Assembly (NCBI RefSeq): GCF_013140855.1
Contig: NZ_JABBPG010000004.1
Coordinates: 124,001 to 188,000, forward strand
DNA length: 64,000 nt
Direction: 5' to 3'
From: Pseudoalteromonas caenipelagi
Lineage (GTDB): Bacteria; Pseudomonadota; Gammaproteobacteria; Enterobacterales; Alteromonadaceae
Below, piece by piece: positions 30,929 to 39,385 of this stretch; within the stretch, counting starts at the first letter, position 1; the number at the start of each line of letters is the position of its first letter. A model generated the notes under the pieces. That model worked only from the letters and a program-made list of their open reading frames with translations, did no database searches and was not told the DNA's origin. Both the position numbers and the translations under genes were made by a program.

Positions 30929-31764
30929 CTTTTTTGTGCGATACGCGTTTGCACTTTATCAAAGGCATGGCTTAAATACGCATCGCTGGCTTGCACACCC
31001 ATATATTTACTTAATAGATTTTTTAGCTGTGAAATATCATGAATTGTTTGCTGTGTTTGCACACCTGTTTGCTCATTAGTATGGATAAAACTATCGTTGC
31101 GGATTAAGTAACGTTGCCCACCTTCAATACGTGATACCACGAGGTTATTCACAAAGGCTGCTTCAAAATGTTGATGACTATAAAAGTGCCCTACTTCACA
31201 ATCTCCTTCAAATACCTCTGCCAAATCGATTTGATACAAAGAGATAGTCTCAGGCGCAATTTGTGAAATAGTAGCAAACCCTTCACTACAAAGGACTTGA
31301 TATTGATTCACGCCTTCAATCACCACCTGATTGCGGTTGATCTCAATAGGCATAATCGGTGCTTTTACGCCAAACCCGACTTCGACGGTGTAAGTCTTCT
31401 GAGCAAAATTCAGTAAGGTCACGCGATGCGTTCTAGGGTTGTCTGCTCTACCATTTAACATCACGCGCGCCAACGCCAGCTTAACATCATAGCCTAGTGC
31501 CTCTAACACTAAATACATGATTCGGTTATGTTCAAAACAATAGCCACCTTGGCGCTTGGTGATTAGCCTATCAAACAATGACTCGGCATCAATCGGTAAA
31601 TAAGCCCCCTGCATAGCATTAATGCTGCTAAAGCTGTAGGTTGCTAAATGCTGCTGTTGCAATTGCTCAACAAGCGCAAAGCTACCAATAGGAGCGGTGA
31701 GATTTAGGTTTTCTAAATATTGCTTTATATAGGTTGGCAAGTTTTGAGTATGCATATTTAACAT
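30925..31764 (-). CDS. Arylamine N-acetyltransferase-like protein
   Basis: A 279-residue protein of the NAT family, which transfers acetyl groups from acetyl-CoA to arylamines or hydrazines through a Cys-His-Asp triad. The nucleophile lies in RQGGYCFEHN (Cys76) and the histidine in RTHRVTLLN (His113). The usual Asp in V-D-V-G-F-G is replaced by Glu128 (VEVGFG), an unusual change that might alter activity or specificity. The start is supported by AAGGA about 7 bases upstream. Its stop overlaps the stop of the convergent solute-binding gene by 4 bases (30925-30928). Confidence 0.85.
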   Translation of the reverse strand: MLNMHTQNLPTYIKQYLENLNLTAPIGSFALVEQLQQQHLATYSFSSINAMQGAYLPIDAESLFDRLITKRQGGYCFEHNRIMYLVLEALGYDVKLALARVMLNGRADNPRTHRVTLLNFAQKTYTVEVGFGVKAPIMPIEINRNQVVIEGVNQYQVLCSEGFATISQIAPETISLYQIDLAEVFEGDCEVGHFYSHQHFEAAFVNNLVVSRIEGGQRYLIRNDSFIHTNEQTGVQTQQTIHDISQLKNLLSKYMGVQASDAYLSHAFDKVQTRIAQKS

Positions 31765-32057
31765 CTAAATATCCTTGATATGTGTATCGGTCTGTTTGCT
31801 AAGATAAAAGCTTAAGTTAAGTTGAGGTCAATAGTTTTTTACACTTCATTTTAGGTCACTCCATTATTGTGAGTTGATTTAATAACTTCTGTTCTGAATA
31901 AAAGAATATGCCTAAAAGGCTCATATAGTGCTGGTTTCCGTTGTAATAAGTATTTCTATTTCCCCCCAAACACAAAAAAGCCACCTTACAATATAAGGTG
32001 GCTTAAACAACAAACATAGGGGAGAAGTTGCGTTGTTAAAATATCATTCTGGTAAGC
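31765..32057. other. Intergenic region upstream of the NAT-like gene
   Basis: A 293-bp AT-rich gap with the terminator of the beta-barrel gene at its right end. The left part should contain the NAT promoter; no strong hexamers were identified. Confidence 0.4.
31974..32004 (-). terminator. Terminator of the beta-barrel gene
   Basis: On the minus strand an 11-bp stem AAGCCACCTTA / TAAGGTGGCTT with a short loop is followed by six T residues. It lies about 55 bases after the stop of the outer-membrane gene. Confidence 0.88.
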
Positions 32058-32648
32058 TTAGAAAACGTATTCAACAGATACAGATGCCACATCCATATTA
32101 GGGTCTATACGATCATCAAGCTCATAACGTTCATATTCAAGACGCATATTAACGTTCTGTGTTACGCCAAAAGCAATCCCCGCACCGTAGAACCAGTCGC
32201 CGCCGTCCAGCTCGCGACCGATACGCCCTACTTCAGGGATCGTGGCATAAATATCTGCATTCCACTCCAACCAACCGCCTTTTGCATACAATGAAAAACG
32301 CTCGTTAAGAGGAGCCGAAAAACGGGCAGCCAATGACACACCGTCAAGTTCAGCGTTGCTGTCTATATCACTGGCTTCATCAAAATTTTGATAGGCTAAT
32401 TCAACGCTAAAGTACTCATTGAGCGCCGTACCTACATAGGCTTTGAGCATTGATGCATCATCATCAAAGCTGGTGTCGTTCTCTTTGTCATCCCATTGAA
32501 ATGAATATTGGCCATAACCAATACCCGTATACACCTTTGGCTCGCCGTTAAAGTCAAAGTAGTTACTATCATCGGCCAATACCGAGGTACTTGCCGTACC
32601 CAAAACCAACGCCAAAGAAATAGATGACACAGAAAAGCGATTAAACAT
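32058..32648 (-). CDS. Outer-membrane beta-barrel protein (OmpA/OmpW-like)
   Basis: A 196-residue protein with a signal peptide ending at STSVLA-DD and a C-terminal Phe (VSVEYVF), the sorting signal of outer-membrane barrels. The body alternates short amphipathic strands (YTGIGYGQYSFQW, LKAYVGTALNEYFSVELAYQ, SLYAKGGWLEWNADI, MRLEYERYEL), consistent with an eight-stranded barrel of the OmpA-like family. No periplasmic peptidoglycan-binding domain follows. It lies 112 bases downstream of a BON gene on the same strand, possibly in one stress-induced group. Confidence 0.82.
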   Translation of the reverse strand: MFNRFSVSSISLALVLGTASTSVLADDSNYFDFNGEPKVYTGIGYGQYSFQWDDKENDTSFDDDASMLKAYVGTALNEYFSVELAYQNFDEASDIDSNAELDGVSLAARFSAPLNERFSLYAKGGWLEWNADIYATIPEVGRIGRELDGGDWFYGAGIAFGVTQNVNMRLEYERYELDDRIDPNMDVASVSVEYVF

Positions 32649-32759
32649 AATGGCTCCTTTTTATTTTGCAGAGAGTATTTATTTTAAAAATAGATAGAAA
32701 AGGTGAGCGCGGTTAATCGCGCTCAACACTTGTTAGTTAAGTTGCTTGCGCCGTATTAC

Positions 32760-33332
32760 TTACGACTCTTTATCAATGCGTAGGTTGTCATCAACATGCT
32801 TTACATCATCAGCGTTTTTTGCAATCGCGATAGCGAGTTGTTTTTCAGACTCTGAGTCTACATCACCCGTTAGAGTTACTTTGCCGTTTTTAACGTCTAC
32901 ATCAATATCTGTACCGCTAATGTCAGTATCAAATAACAAGCGCGTTTTAATAACCGTGGCAATCTTAGCGTCAGTAAAACTCGACTCATCCATACCACGC
33001 TCTTTTTCAAGTGTCTTGTGATCCACGTCTTTCACTAGACTAATGCGGTTATCGACGTCTTTAACATCATCAATGCCAGTAACTAGTTCTTCTGCTAGTT
33101 TTTTATCAACGTTATGCTCAACCTTACCAGTAAGTACCACCACGCCATTGTGTACATCGGTATTAATATCAAATGAATCTAGGTTGGTATTGAAAAGCAA
33201 TGTTGCTTCTGCTTTACCATCAATCCACGCATCACTTGCTTCTTTTTCCCAAGCGTTCTCTTTTGCGTGTACTGACGTTACAGTTACTGCTGATGCTAAT
33301 GCCATTGTAAGTAGAGTGCGTTTCATAATCAT
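32760..33332 (-). CDS. Periplasmic protein with two BON domains (OsmY-like)
   Basis: A 190-residue exported protein with a signal peptide (MIMKRTLLTMALASAVTVTSVHA; Met3 is an alternative start). Two BON domains are visible, near residues 37-105 and 118-187, each with VHNGVVVLTGKV or VKNGKVTLTGDV and a V-DDVKHVDDNL-type end. BON proteins such as OsmY protect the envelope during osmotic stress. It heads the minus-strand pair with the beta-barrel gene and is divergent from mscS. Confidence 0.88.
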   Translation of the reverse strand: MIMKRTLLTMALASAVTVTSVHAKENAWEKEASDAWIDGKAEATLLFNTNLDSFDINTDVHNGVVVLTGKVEHNVDKKLAEELVTGIDDVKDVDNRISLVKDVDHKTLEKERGMDESSFTDAKIATVIKTRLLFDTDISGTDIDVDVKNGKVTLTGDVDSESEKQLAIAIAKNADDVKHVDDNLRIDKES

Positions 33333-33595
33333 TTTCCTTTAAGTTGCTTTGACGAATTAATTAATGCATGGCGTATGCCACATTTAAACACATTAAAATT
33401 CAACAACTTAAAGCAAGACACTCCAAACCCCATACTCCCCTTATGTATAGTTTTCTCATAACACGGTAGTTTTTACAGGCAAAGATTACAGACCCAACCC
33501 GTTATGACTCATCCAAGCGCGATAAAGCAGTAAATCTAAGCGCTGGCATAAATAATGCGTTGCCACCTCATTATTAATAAAATAGCGAGCGCACA

Positions 33596-34495
33596 ATGAA
33601 CAACCTATCATTAGAAAAATTTTGGCAACTCATCTATGAAAAGATGGATAGCTGGGCCGAGCTGAGTATTAAAAATCTCCCTAATTTGGTAGTGGCCATT
33701 GTTATCTTCGTGGTATTTTTATTTCTCTCCAGCATGATTGCTAACTGGGCACTCAAGCTCATAAAAAAAGTCTCTCACTCCACTCAAGTTGCAGGGCTGT
33801 TAGCTGCCATTATCCGCTTAGTGGTCATTGCCATTGGCTTTTTCTTCGCTTTAGACATTATGGGGCTCTCTGGTGCCGTGGCATCATTGTTGGCCGGTGC
33901 GGGGATAATTGGTCTTGCTATTGGTTTTGCTTTTCAAGATATGACTGAAAACCTCATTGCTGGTGTCGTCATGGGGATACGCAAACCATTTAAAGTGGGC
34001 GATATCATTGAAGCTGATGATACATTGGGTACAGTCAAGCAAATAAACCTTCGCAATACCTTAATTGAAACCTTTTATGGTCAACTCTGTGTTATCCCAA
34101 ATAAGATACTATTTAGAAACAAACTACTTAATTACTCCACCCTCAAAAAGCGCCGTATAGAAATTCCCGTTGGGATTTCTTACGCCGATGACATTAATCA
34201 AGCACGAGAGGTGATTGAGCAAGCTATTAACAACCTCGGCTTTGTTAAACACAAAGAAGAAACCGCCGTATATGCCAGTGGTTTTGGTGACAGCGCCATC
34301 GACCTACTTGTTTGGTTTTGGATTGACTATCCAGGAGATGGCAACTTTATGGATATTCGCCACCAAGCGATTGTTACAATCAATCAAACCCTCAATGATA
34401 ACGACATTTTAATTCCGTTTCCTATTCGTACATTGGACTTTAATGCAAAAGGAGGCACCACCTTGCAAGATGTACAAAGTACAGGTGAGCAGTAA
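33596..34495 (+). CDS. mscS: Small-conductance mechanosensitive channel (MscS family)
   Basis: A 299-residue inner-membrane channel that opens under hypo-osmotic membrane tension. Three membrane spans are visible (about 26-50, 65-88 and 97-125). The pore-lining third span has the Gly/Ala pattern GAVASLLAGAGIIGLAIGFAFQD, followed by NLIAGVVMGIRKPFKVGDIIE and the cytoplasmic beta domain. The C-terminal cage (FPIRTLDF) is present. It lies in an envelope-stress neighbourhood. Confidence 0.93.
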   Translation: MNNLSLEKFWQLIYEKMDSWAELSIKNLPNLVVAIVIFVVFLFLSSMIANWALKLIKKVSHSTQVAGLLAAIIRLVVIAIGFFFALDIMGLSGAVASLLAGAGIIGLAIGFAFQDMTENLIAGVVMGIRKPFKVGDIIEADDTLGTVKQINLRNTLIETFYGQLCVIPNKILFRNKLLNYSTLKKRRIEIPVGISYADDINQAREVIEQAINNLGFVKHKEETAVYASGFGDSAIDLLVWFWIDYPGDGNFMDIRHQAIVTINQTLNDNDILIPFPIRTLDFNAKGGTTLQDVQSTGEQ

Positions 34496-34666
34496 TTACA
34501 TACTCTCGGTAAGACTTACAAGTTCATTACGAACCAAAAACATAACAAATTGATTTTAAACACAAATAAAATTGGCACGGACGCTGCAGCACCCTCTGTG
34601 TATAACGATTAATTGCAAATGATGATGTATCCATTTGCCACAGACTTAAAACTAAAGGAGCATATT

Positions 34667-35113
34667 ATGTCAAACAGTGATTTTAATTTAAAACCCGTTG
34701 CAGAGCTTATCAAGGTACTAAATGGTGGCATTGAATTTTACTTAGAAGCAAAAAAGAAAGTCGACAACCTTGAACTTGAGCGCATTTTTGAAATGAATGT
34801 GCTAGAAAAAACCAAAGCCGTATCCGCATTGCAGCCATTTATTGTGGCCGACAAAGGTGAAATTGAAGAGGATAATGCAGTCAGTGTTGAGCTGCGCGAA
34901 ACTTATACCAAGGTCATCGCATTAATCAGCACAGATAAAGATCACACGTATATTTCTCAGCTGGAAGAAGTGGAAGATAAAGTCCTTGAGAAAGTAGATG
35001 CAGCACTTGAGCAAACGCTACCACAAGACTGCCAACGTGCACTACGTGAAATACGCATGACGATGCAAGCATGTCATGACGAAATGAAAACACTACAGGA
35101 CATTACAGCCTAA
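34667..35113 (+). CDS. DUF2383 (PA2169-type) four-helix protein
   Basis: A 148-residue soluble protein when started at the ATG at 34667, which follows a strong AAAGGAG; an in-frame start at 34613 is poor. It is Glu/Lys/Leu-rich and predicted all-helical, with FNLKPVAELIKVLNGGIEFYLEAKKKV at the N-terminus and a final helix ALREIRMTMQACHDEMKTLQ, as in the DUF2383 ferritin-like four-helix-bundle family. Members are often stress-associated and found near BON or DUF1328 genes. The biochemical role is unknown. Confidence 0.78.
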   Translation: MSNSDFNLKPVAELIKVLNGGIEFYLEAKKKVDNLELERIFEMNVLEKTKAVSALQPFIVADKGEIEEDNAVSVELRETYTKVIALISTDKDHTYISQLEEVEDKVLEKVDAALEQTLPQDCQRALREIRMTMQACHDEMKTLQDITA

Positions 35114-35139
35114 TTGCCAAATAGGCTTGAGGAGGCCCC

Positions 35140-35310
35140 ATGTTACACTGGTCAATCACATTTTTAGTACTTGCCCTTATTGCCGCAGTATTAGGGTTTA
35201 GTGGCATCGCAGGTGCAGCAGCAAGCATTGCTAAGATATTATTTTTTATTTTTGTCGCATTCTTAGTACTGTCTTTTATTTTTTCACTCGTTAAAAAGCC
35301 CAAAGCTTAG
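35140..35310 (+). CDS. DUF1328/UPF0391 small membrane protein (YtjA-like)
   Basis: A 56-residue protein starting at the ATG at 35140 after GGAGG. The sequence begins [20 protein letters not shown] and continues through [20 protein letters not shown], so it is almost entirely two membrane helices with a short basic tail (VKKPKA), matching the UPF0391 family. It starts 26 bases after the DUF2383 gene and ends 17 bases before a small lipoprotein gene; all three appear cotranscribed. Confidence 0.85.
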   Translation: MLHWSITFLVLALIAAVLGFSGIAGAAASIAKILFFIFVAFLVLSFIFSLVKKPKA

Positions 35311-35327
35311 GCTTAAAGGAGCACATT

Positions 35328-35516
35328 ATGAATTTCATGAATCTAACAAAAGCTGTCGGTGTTGTTGCTTTACTTGCGCTGGCTGGTTGTTCAGACGGTC
35401 CAGCGGAGGATGCTGGTGAAAAAATCGATGAAATGGTAACCGATAGCAAAAACGCCATTGAAGATGCCTGTGAGAATGTTAAAGAAGCCGCTAAAGCTGA
35501 GAATGAAAACTGCTAA
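35328..35516 (+). CDS. Small lipoprotein (62 residues)
   Basis: A 62-residue protein with a signal peptide and lipobox LALAGC (Cys22), leaving a 41-residue acidic helical mature part (EDAGEKIDEMVTDSKNAIEDACENVKEAAKAENENC) with two further Cys residues. Similar small acidic lipoproteins accompany stress-response genes in Gammaproteobacteria. An SD (AAAGGAG) precedes the ATG. It ends the DUF2383-DUF1328 group and is followed by a strong terminator. Confidence 0.8.
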   Translation: MNFMNLTKAVGVVALLALAGCSDGPAEDAGEKIDEMVTDSKNAIEDACENVKEAAKAENENC

Positions 35517-35541
35517 TCGGTTTTCAACAAAGTAGATTATT

Positions 35542-35575
35542 AAAAAGCCTCCAAAAGTCGTTTTGGGGGCTTTTT
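35542..35575 (+). terminator. Terminator after the small lipoprotein gene
   Basis: A 15-bp stem AAAAAGCCTCCAAAA / TTTTGGGGGCTTTTT (one G-T pair) with a 4-nt loop and a terminal T run, 25 bases after the stop. Confidence 0.88.
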
Positions 35576-35630
35576 ACAGTTCACGCCAATTCATTTAGGA
35601 TTCACACTGATGGATACCCCTTCGCTGATA

Positions 35631-35845
35631 CCGACCTACCGGACCAAAATCTCAGGCATTAAAAAAGGCCACCGAAGTGACTTTCGTGCAAAAGTTTAAT
35701 GACAAAGCGCGCAGCGCTTGCATTCCTTTTACACAAGGTGGAGTGAGCCAATCTAACAGACTCACAACCCAAAATCCGAACATAAAAAAACCCGAGCCTA
35801 AACTCGGGTTTTTCTAATGCTTTATGGCATTAACTAAAGTCGATA
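35631..35845. repeat. tuf downstream repeat, copy B
   Basis: The counterpart of 2737-2961, lying directly downstream of tufB. It has the same terminator and the same last bases up to the tuf stop. Differences are small indels: the GC palindrome is shortened, a roughly 10-base segment before ACTCACAACCC is missing, and an A run differs. These break the short ORF present in copy A. Confidence 0.85.
35784..35813 (-). terminator. tufB rho-independent terminator
   Basis: The same hairpin and T tract as after tufA (stem ACCCGAG / CTCGGGT), 33 bases after the tufB stop. Confidence 0.9.
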
Positions 35846-37030
35846 TTACTCAACGATAGTTGCTACAACACCAGCACCTACTGTACGACCACCTTCACGG
35901 ATAGCGAAGCGTAAACCTTCGTCCATCGCGATTGGTACGATTAGGTCTACAGTCATCTTGATGTTGTCACCAGGCATTACCATTTCTACGCCTTCTGGTA
36001 ACTCAACGTTACCTGTTACGTCAGTTGTACGGAAGTAGAACTGTGGACGGTAGCCTTTGAAGAATGGTGTATGACGACCACCTTCATCTTTAGAAAGTAC
36101 GTATACTTCTGAAGTGAACTTCGTGTGTGGAGTGATTGAACCAGGCTTCGCTAGTACTTGACCACGTTCTACTTCGTCACGCTTAGTACCACGTAGAAGT
36201 GCACCGATGTTCTCACCCGCACGACCTTCGTCTAGAAGCTTACGGAACATCTCAACACCCGTACAAGTTGTCTTCGTTGTATCTTTGATACCTACGATTT
36301 CAACTTCGTCGTTCACGTTGATGATACCAGCTTCAACACGGCCTGTTACTACTGTACCACGACCCTGGATTGAGAATACGTCTTCGATAGGCATGATGAA
36401 TGGCTTATCGATGTCACGCTCTGGCTCTGGGATGTAAGTGTCTAGTGCTTCTGCAAGCTCAACAATCTTGTCTTCCCACTCTTTCTCGCCTTCTAACGCT
36501 TTAAGCGCAGAACCTTGGATTAGAGGTAGGTCATCACCTGGGAAGTCATATTCAGAAAGAAGTTCACGTACTTCCATCTCTACTAGCTCTAGAAGCTCTT
36601 CGTCGTCAACCATGTCACATTTGTTCATGAACACGATGATGTAAGGTACACCAACCTGACGAGAAAGTAGGATGTGCTCACGTGTTTGAGGCATAGGACC
36701 GTCAGTAGCTGCAACTACTAGGATCGCGCCGTCCATCTGTGCAGCACCAGTGATCATGTTTTTAACATAGTCAGCGTGTCCTGGACAGTCTACGTGTGCG
36801 TAGTGACGAGTTGGCGTGTCGTACTCAACGTGTGAAGTTGAGATTGTGATACCACGCTCACGCTCTTCTGGAGCGTTATCGATTGATGCGAAATCTTTTG
36901 CTTCACCACCGTATACTTTTGCAAGTACGTTAGTGATTGCTGCAGTTAGGGTAGTTTTACCGTGGTCAACGTGGCCGATTGTACCTACGTTTACGTGCGG
37001 TTTTACGCGTTCAAACTTTTCTTTTGCCAT
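35846..37030 (-). CDS. tufB: Elongation factor Tu (copy B)
   Basis: The second EF-Tu gene, 394 residues from the ATG at 37030, identical in protein to tufA. A longer in-frame reading to 37201 runs through tRNA-Thr and is not real. All G motifs are as in copy A. It is the last gene of the tRNA-Thr/Tyr/Gly/Thr-tufB transcript, the same order as thrU-tyrU-glyT-thrT-tufB in E. coli, and lies 127 bases after the last tRNA. Confidence 0.99.
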   Translation of the reverse strand: MAKEKFERVKPHVNVGTIGHVDHGKTTLTAAITNVLAKVYGGEAKDFASIDNAPEERERGITISTSHVEYDTPTRHYAHVDCPGHADYVKNMITGAAQMDGAILVVAATDGPMPQTREHILLSRQVGVPYIIVFMNKCDMVDDEELLELVEMEVRELLSEYDFPGDDLPLIQGSALKALEGEKEWEDKIVELAEALDTYIPEPERDIDKPFIMPIEDVFSIQGRGTVVTGRVEAGIINVNDEVEIVGIKDTTKTTCTGVEMFRKLLDEGRAGENIGALLRGTKRDEVERGQVLAKPGSITPHTKFTSEVYVLSKDEGGRHTPFFKGYRPQFYFRTTDVTGNVELPEGVEMVMPGDNIKMTVDLIVPIAMDEGLRFAIREGGRTVGAGVVATIVE

Positions 37031-37156
37031 GACGGAACCTATCAGTTTTTGTGTATCTAGATTACATATAAAAATAACCCGCCATATGCGAGCTAAGATT
37101 ATTCTTTCATTTTTTAATGACAAATCAAAGGAAGTATTTGAGAAGATTCTTAAGAC

Positions 37157-37232
37157 TGGTGCTGATAGGCAGATTTGAACTGCCGACCTCACCCTTACCA
37201 AGGGTGCGCTCTACCAACTGAGCTATATCAGC
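37157..37232 (-). tRNA. thrT: tRNA-Thr (anticodon GGT)
   Basis: A complete 76-nt tRNA with encoded CCA. The anticodon loop CTTGGTAA gives GGT. The sequence starts GCTGATATAGCTCAG and closely matches E. coli thrT. It is the fourth tRNA in the tufB operon. Confidence 0.97.
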
Positions 37233-37244
37233 ACACCAGAATAC

Positions 37245-37319
<75 letters not shown>

Positions 37320-37363
37320 TTTAGGAACCTGTTCTTAACTACCTCGAACCGTCAAGAATAAAG

Positions 37364-37448
37364 TGGTGGAGGGGGCTGGATTCGAACCAGCGAAGGCAGT
37401 GCCGTCAGATTTACAGTCTGATCCCTTTGGCCGCTCGGGAACCCCTCC
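37364..37448 (-). tRNA. tyrU: tRNA-Tyr (anticodon GTA)
   Basis: An 85-nt class II tRNA with a long variable arm and encoded CCA. The acceptor is GGAGGGG / CCCCTCC and the anticodon loop CTGTAAA gives GTA. It corresponds to tyrU of the E. coli tufB operon. Confidence 0.97.
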
Positions 37449-37494
37449 ACGAAAAATTCTTTCCTAAAGCATCTGCAGATTGCAGTGTAAAAAA

Positions 37495-37570
<76 letters not shown>

Positions 37571-37591
37571 ACTGCTTTAGTACGGGGCGAG

Positions 37592-37620
37592 ATTCTAGAG
37601 CAAGGTTTCAGGCGATGCAA
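37592..37620 (-). promoter_or_regulatory. Promoter of the tRNA-tufB operon
   Basis: On the minus strand -35 TTGCAT, a 17-base spacer and -10 TAGAAT, followed by a GC-rich discriminator (CTCGCCCCG), the feature that makes stable-RNA promoters sensitive to ppGpp. Confidence 0.8.
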
Positions 37621-37691
37621 CAACAATCTGCAAAAAAATGGTAATTTATTGTTTAAGTGCTCATATTTGCGGCAACAGTGCGCTAATACAT

Positions 37692-38396
37692 TCAAATTTG
37701 AATATATTTACGCCAAAAAGCTAGGCCCTGCAATACCAAAGAATCGTGGTAAAAAGCGTCACAATTGAGCTGCTGGGAAATAAATTCACCATATCCCCCC
37801 GCACAAACCACCTTAAGATTACCTTTATCAGAACCAAACTCTTCGATTGCCGCATACACGGCGCCCAAAGTTGCAACTAGGGCACCATTTTTCACTGCAT
37901 TGGGGGTATTGTTTCCCAGCTCTTGAGCAAATGGGCTCTGCTCGTCGCTAAATACCTTTTGTGTATTACTCACCAAACTCTCAATCATCATATCTAAGCC
38001 AGGCAAAATCCAGCCACCACGGTGGCGACCGTCAGCACTGAGGATATCCACTTTTGTGGCGGTTCCTGAGTCGACGATCACACAGTTTTGTTGCGGATAT
38101 AAATAGTGACAAGCCACGACAGTCAGCCAGCGATCTACGCCAAGATTTTGATAGTGCTCATAGGCACAATGTAATTGCCCTAAAGTGGCTGTAACATGCG
38201 CGTGTATGACTTTGATCCCGCTCGCTTGCGCTTTTTCCTCATAAGGAGACAAGGCATCAGACTTACCCACCTGAGCCACCAGCACCTCATTTATATCAAC
38301 CCAAGGTACTTGGTCATCACGAATAAGTTGAATGTTGTCATTACTCGCCAAAGCCAATTTTACAGCAGTATTACCGACATCAATTAGTAAGCGCAT
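37692..38396 (-). CDS. coaX: Type III pantothenate kinase
   Basis: A 234-residue type III pantothenate kinase, which performs the first step of coenzyme A synthesis. The ASKHA-fold motifs are the phosphate-1 loop DVGNTAVKLAL (residues 6-16), NLGVDRWLTVVACHYLYP, IVDSGTATKVDIL and GGWILPGLDMM. The start overlaps the birA stop by one base (TAATG). In E. coli the unrelated type I enzyme CoaA occupies the corresponding position between birA and thrU. Confidence 0.95.
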   Translation of the reverse strand: MRLLIDVGNTAVKLALASNDNIQLIRDDQVPWVDINEVLVAQVGKSDALSPYEEKAQASGIKVIHAHVTATLGQLHCAYEHYQNLGVDRWLTVVACHYLYPQQNCVIVDSGTATKVDILSADGRHRGGWILPGLDMMIESLVSNTQKVFSDEQSPFAQELGNNTPNAVKNGALVATLGAVYAAIEEFGSDKGNLKVVCAGGYGEFISQQLNCDAFYHDSLVLQGLAFWRKYIQI

Positions 38397-39385
38397 TAGC
38401 CTTCCTTACGCAGTGAAATTTCACCGCCAAAATAACTTTTCAACACGCCGTCTTGGCGTAATACGATACCGCCTTGTTCATCAATGCCTTCACACACACC
38501 TCGCCACTGGCGCTGCCCTGTGGTGAGTGTCACAATTTCACCAGCAAATGCATTCAACGAATTCCATTGTGCCTTCATTTGAGCAAGTCCACCTTGCTGA
38601 TACTTCGCTAAGCGTGCAGCTAAACGCTGAGTAAGCACAGCGACTAACTGATTTTTGTCTATACACCCTGCATGGCTTGATAAGTCAGTCCAAGGTTGAT
38701 CTATCTGCGCGGATGCACCGTCAGGCATTAATAAATTAATGCCAATACCAATGACTAAATGACACGGCCCTTCAACCTGACCATCGAGTTCAACTAGCAC
38801 CCCAGCCAGCTTTTTATGATTAAGGTAAATATCATTTGGCCATTTCAGCGCAACGTCTAAGTTATACAGCACCTTGATTGCATCATATACCGCCAGTCCA
38901 ACAGCAATAGATACGCCCATTGCTGCCTGCAGCCCATCATCCAATCGCCAATAGTAGCTGTAATAAAGGTTAGCCCCAAATGGTGATTGCCAAGTACGCC
39001 CCCGTCGCCCTCGTCCTGCTTGCTGCATCTCAGACACAAGGATTTGTCCAGACTCCAAAGGCTGTCGATTTTGCACTCGGCGCATCAGCTCACTATTTGT
39101 CGAATCAATAATCGCTTCAACTTCCACCGCGTTATCACATTCTAAATGCGCTAACTGCTCAATAATTCGGGTTTTATCCAACAAGGGTAAACTATTGTTT
39201 AAACAATACCCTTTACCACTGACCGTAAAAATATCAATACCCATTTCTTGCAGTGATGCAATATGTTTTGACACCGCTGCACGGCTGATCCCTAGCTGCT
39301 CGCCCAGTGCCTGCCCAGATACAAAACCGCCTTGGTTTAATGCGTTCAAAATGGCTAATTTATTTCCTTCAGGTGCTTTATTCAC
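38396..39385 (-). CDS. birA: Biotin-protein ligase and biotin operon repressor
   Basis: A bifunctional BirA: an N-terminal winged-helix DNA-binding domain (LGEQLGISRAAVSKHIASLQEMG), a central ligase domain with the adenylate loop GRGRRGRTWQSPFG and KWPNDIY, and a C-terminal SH3-like domain. The likely start is GTG at 39385, with AAGGAG six bases upstream, giving 329 residues (E. coli 321); an ATG at 39418 lacks a comparable SD. It overlaps the murB stop by 8 bases and the coaX start by one. Confidence 0.95.
   Translation of the reverse strand: MNKAPEGNKLAILNALNQGGFVSGQALGEQLGISRAAVSKHIASLQEMGIDIFTVSGKGYCLNNSLPLLDKTRIIEQLAHLECDNAVEVEAIIDSTNSELMRRVQNRQPLESGQILVSEMQQAGRGRRGRTWQSPFGANLYYSYYWRLDDGLQAAMGVSIAVGLAVYDAIKVLYNLDVALKWPNDIYLNHKKLAGVLVELDGQVEGPCHLVIGIGINLLMPDGASAQIDQPWTDLSSHAGCIDKNQLVAVLTQRLAARLAKYQQGGLAQMKAQWNSLNAFAGEIVTLTTGQRQWRGVCEGIDEQGGIVLRQDGVLKSYFGGEISLRKEG

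Noticed and set aside
20011..35845. The inserted block considered as a genomic island or prophage
   Set aside because: No integrase, transposase, attachment-site duplication or phage genes were seen; the genes are ordinary chromosomal ones.
37031..37201. A 57-codon N-terminal extension of tufB
   Set aside because: It runs through a complete tRNA-Thr gene, and tufA starts at the equivalent ATG without it.
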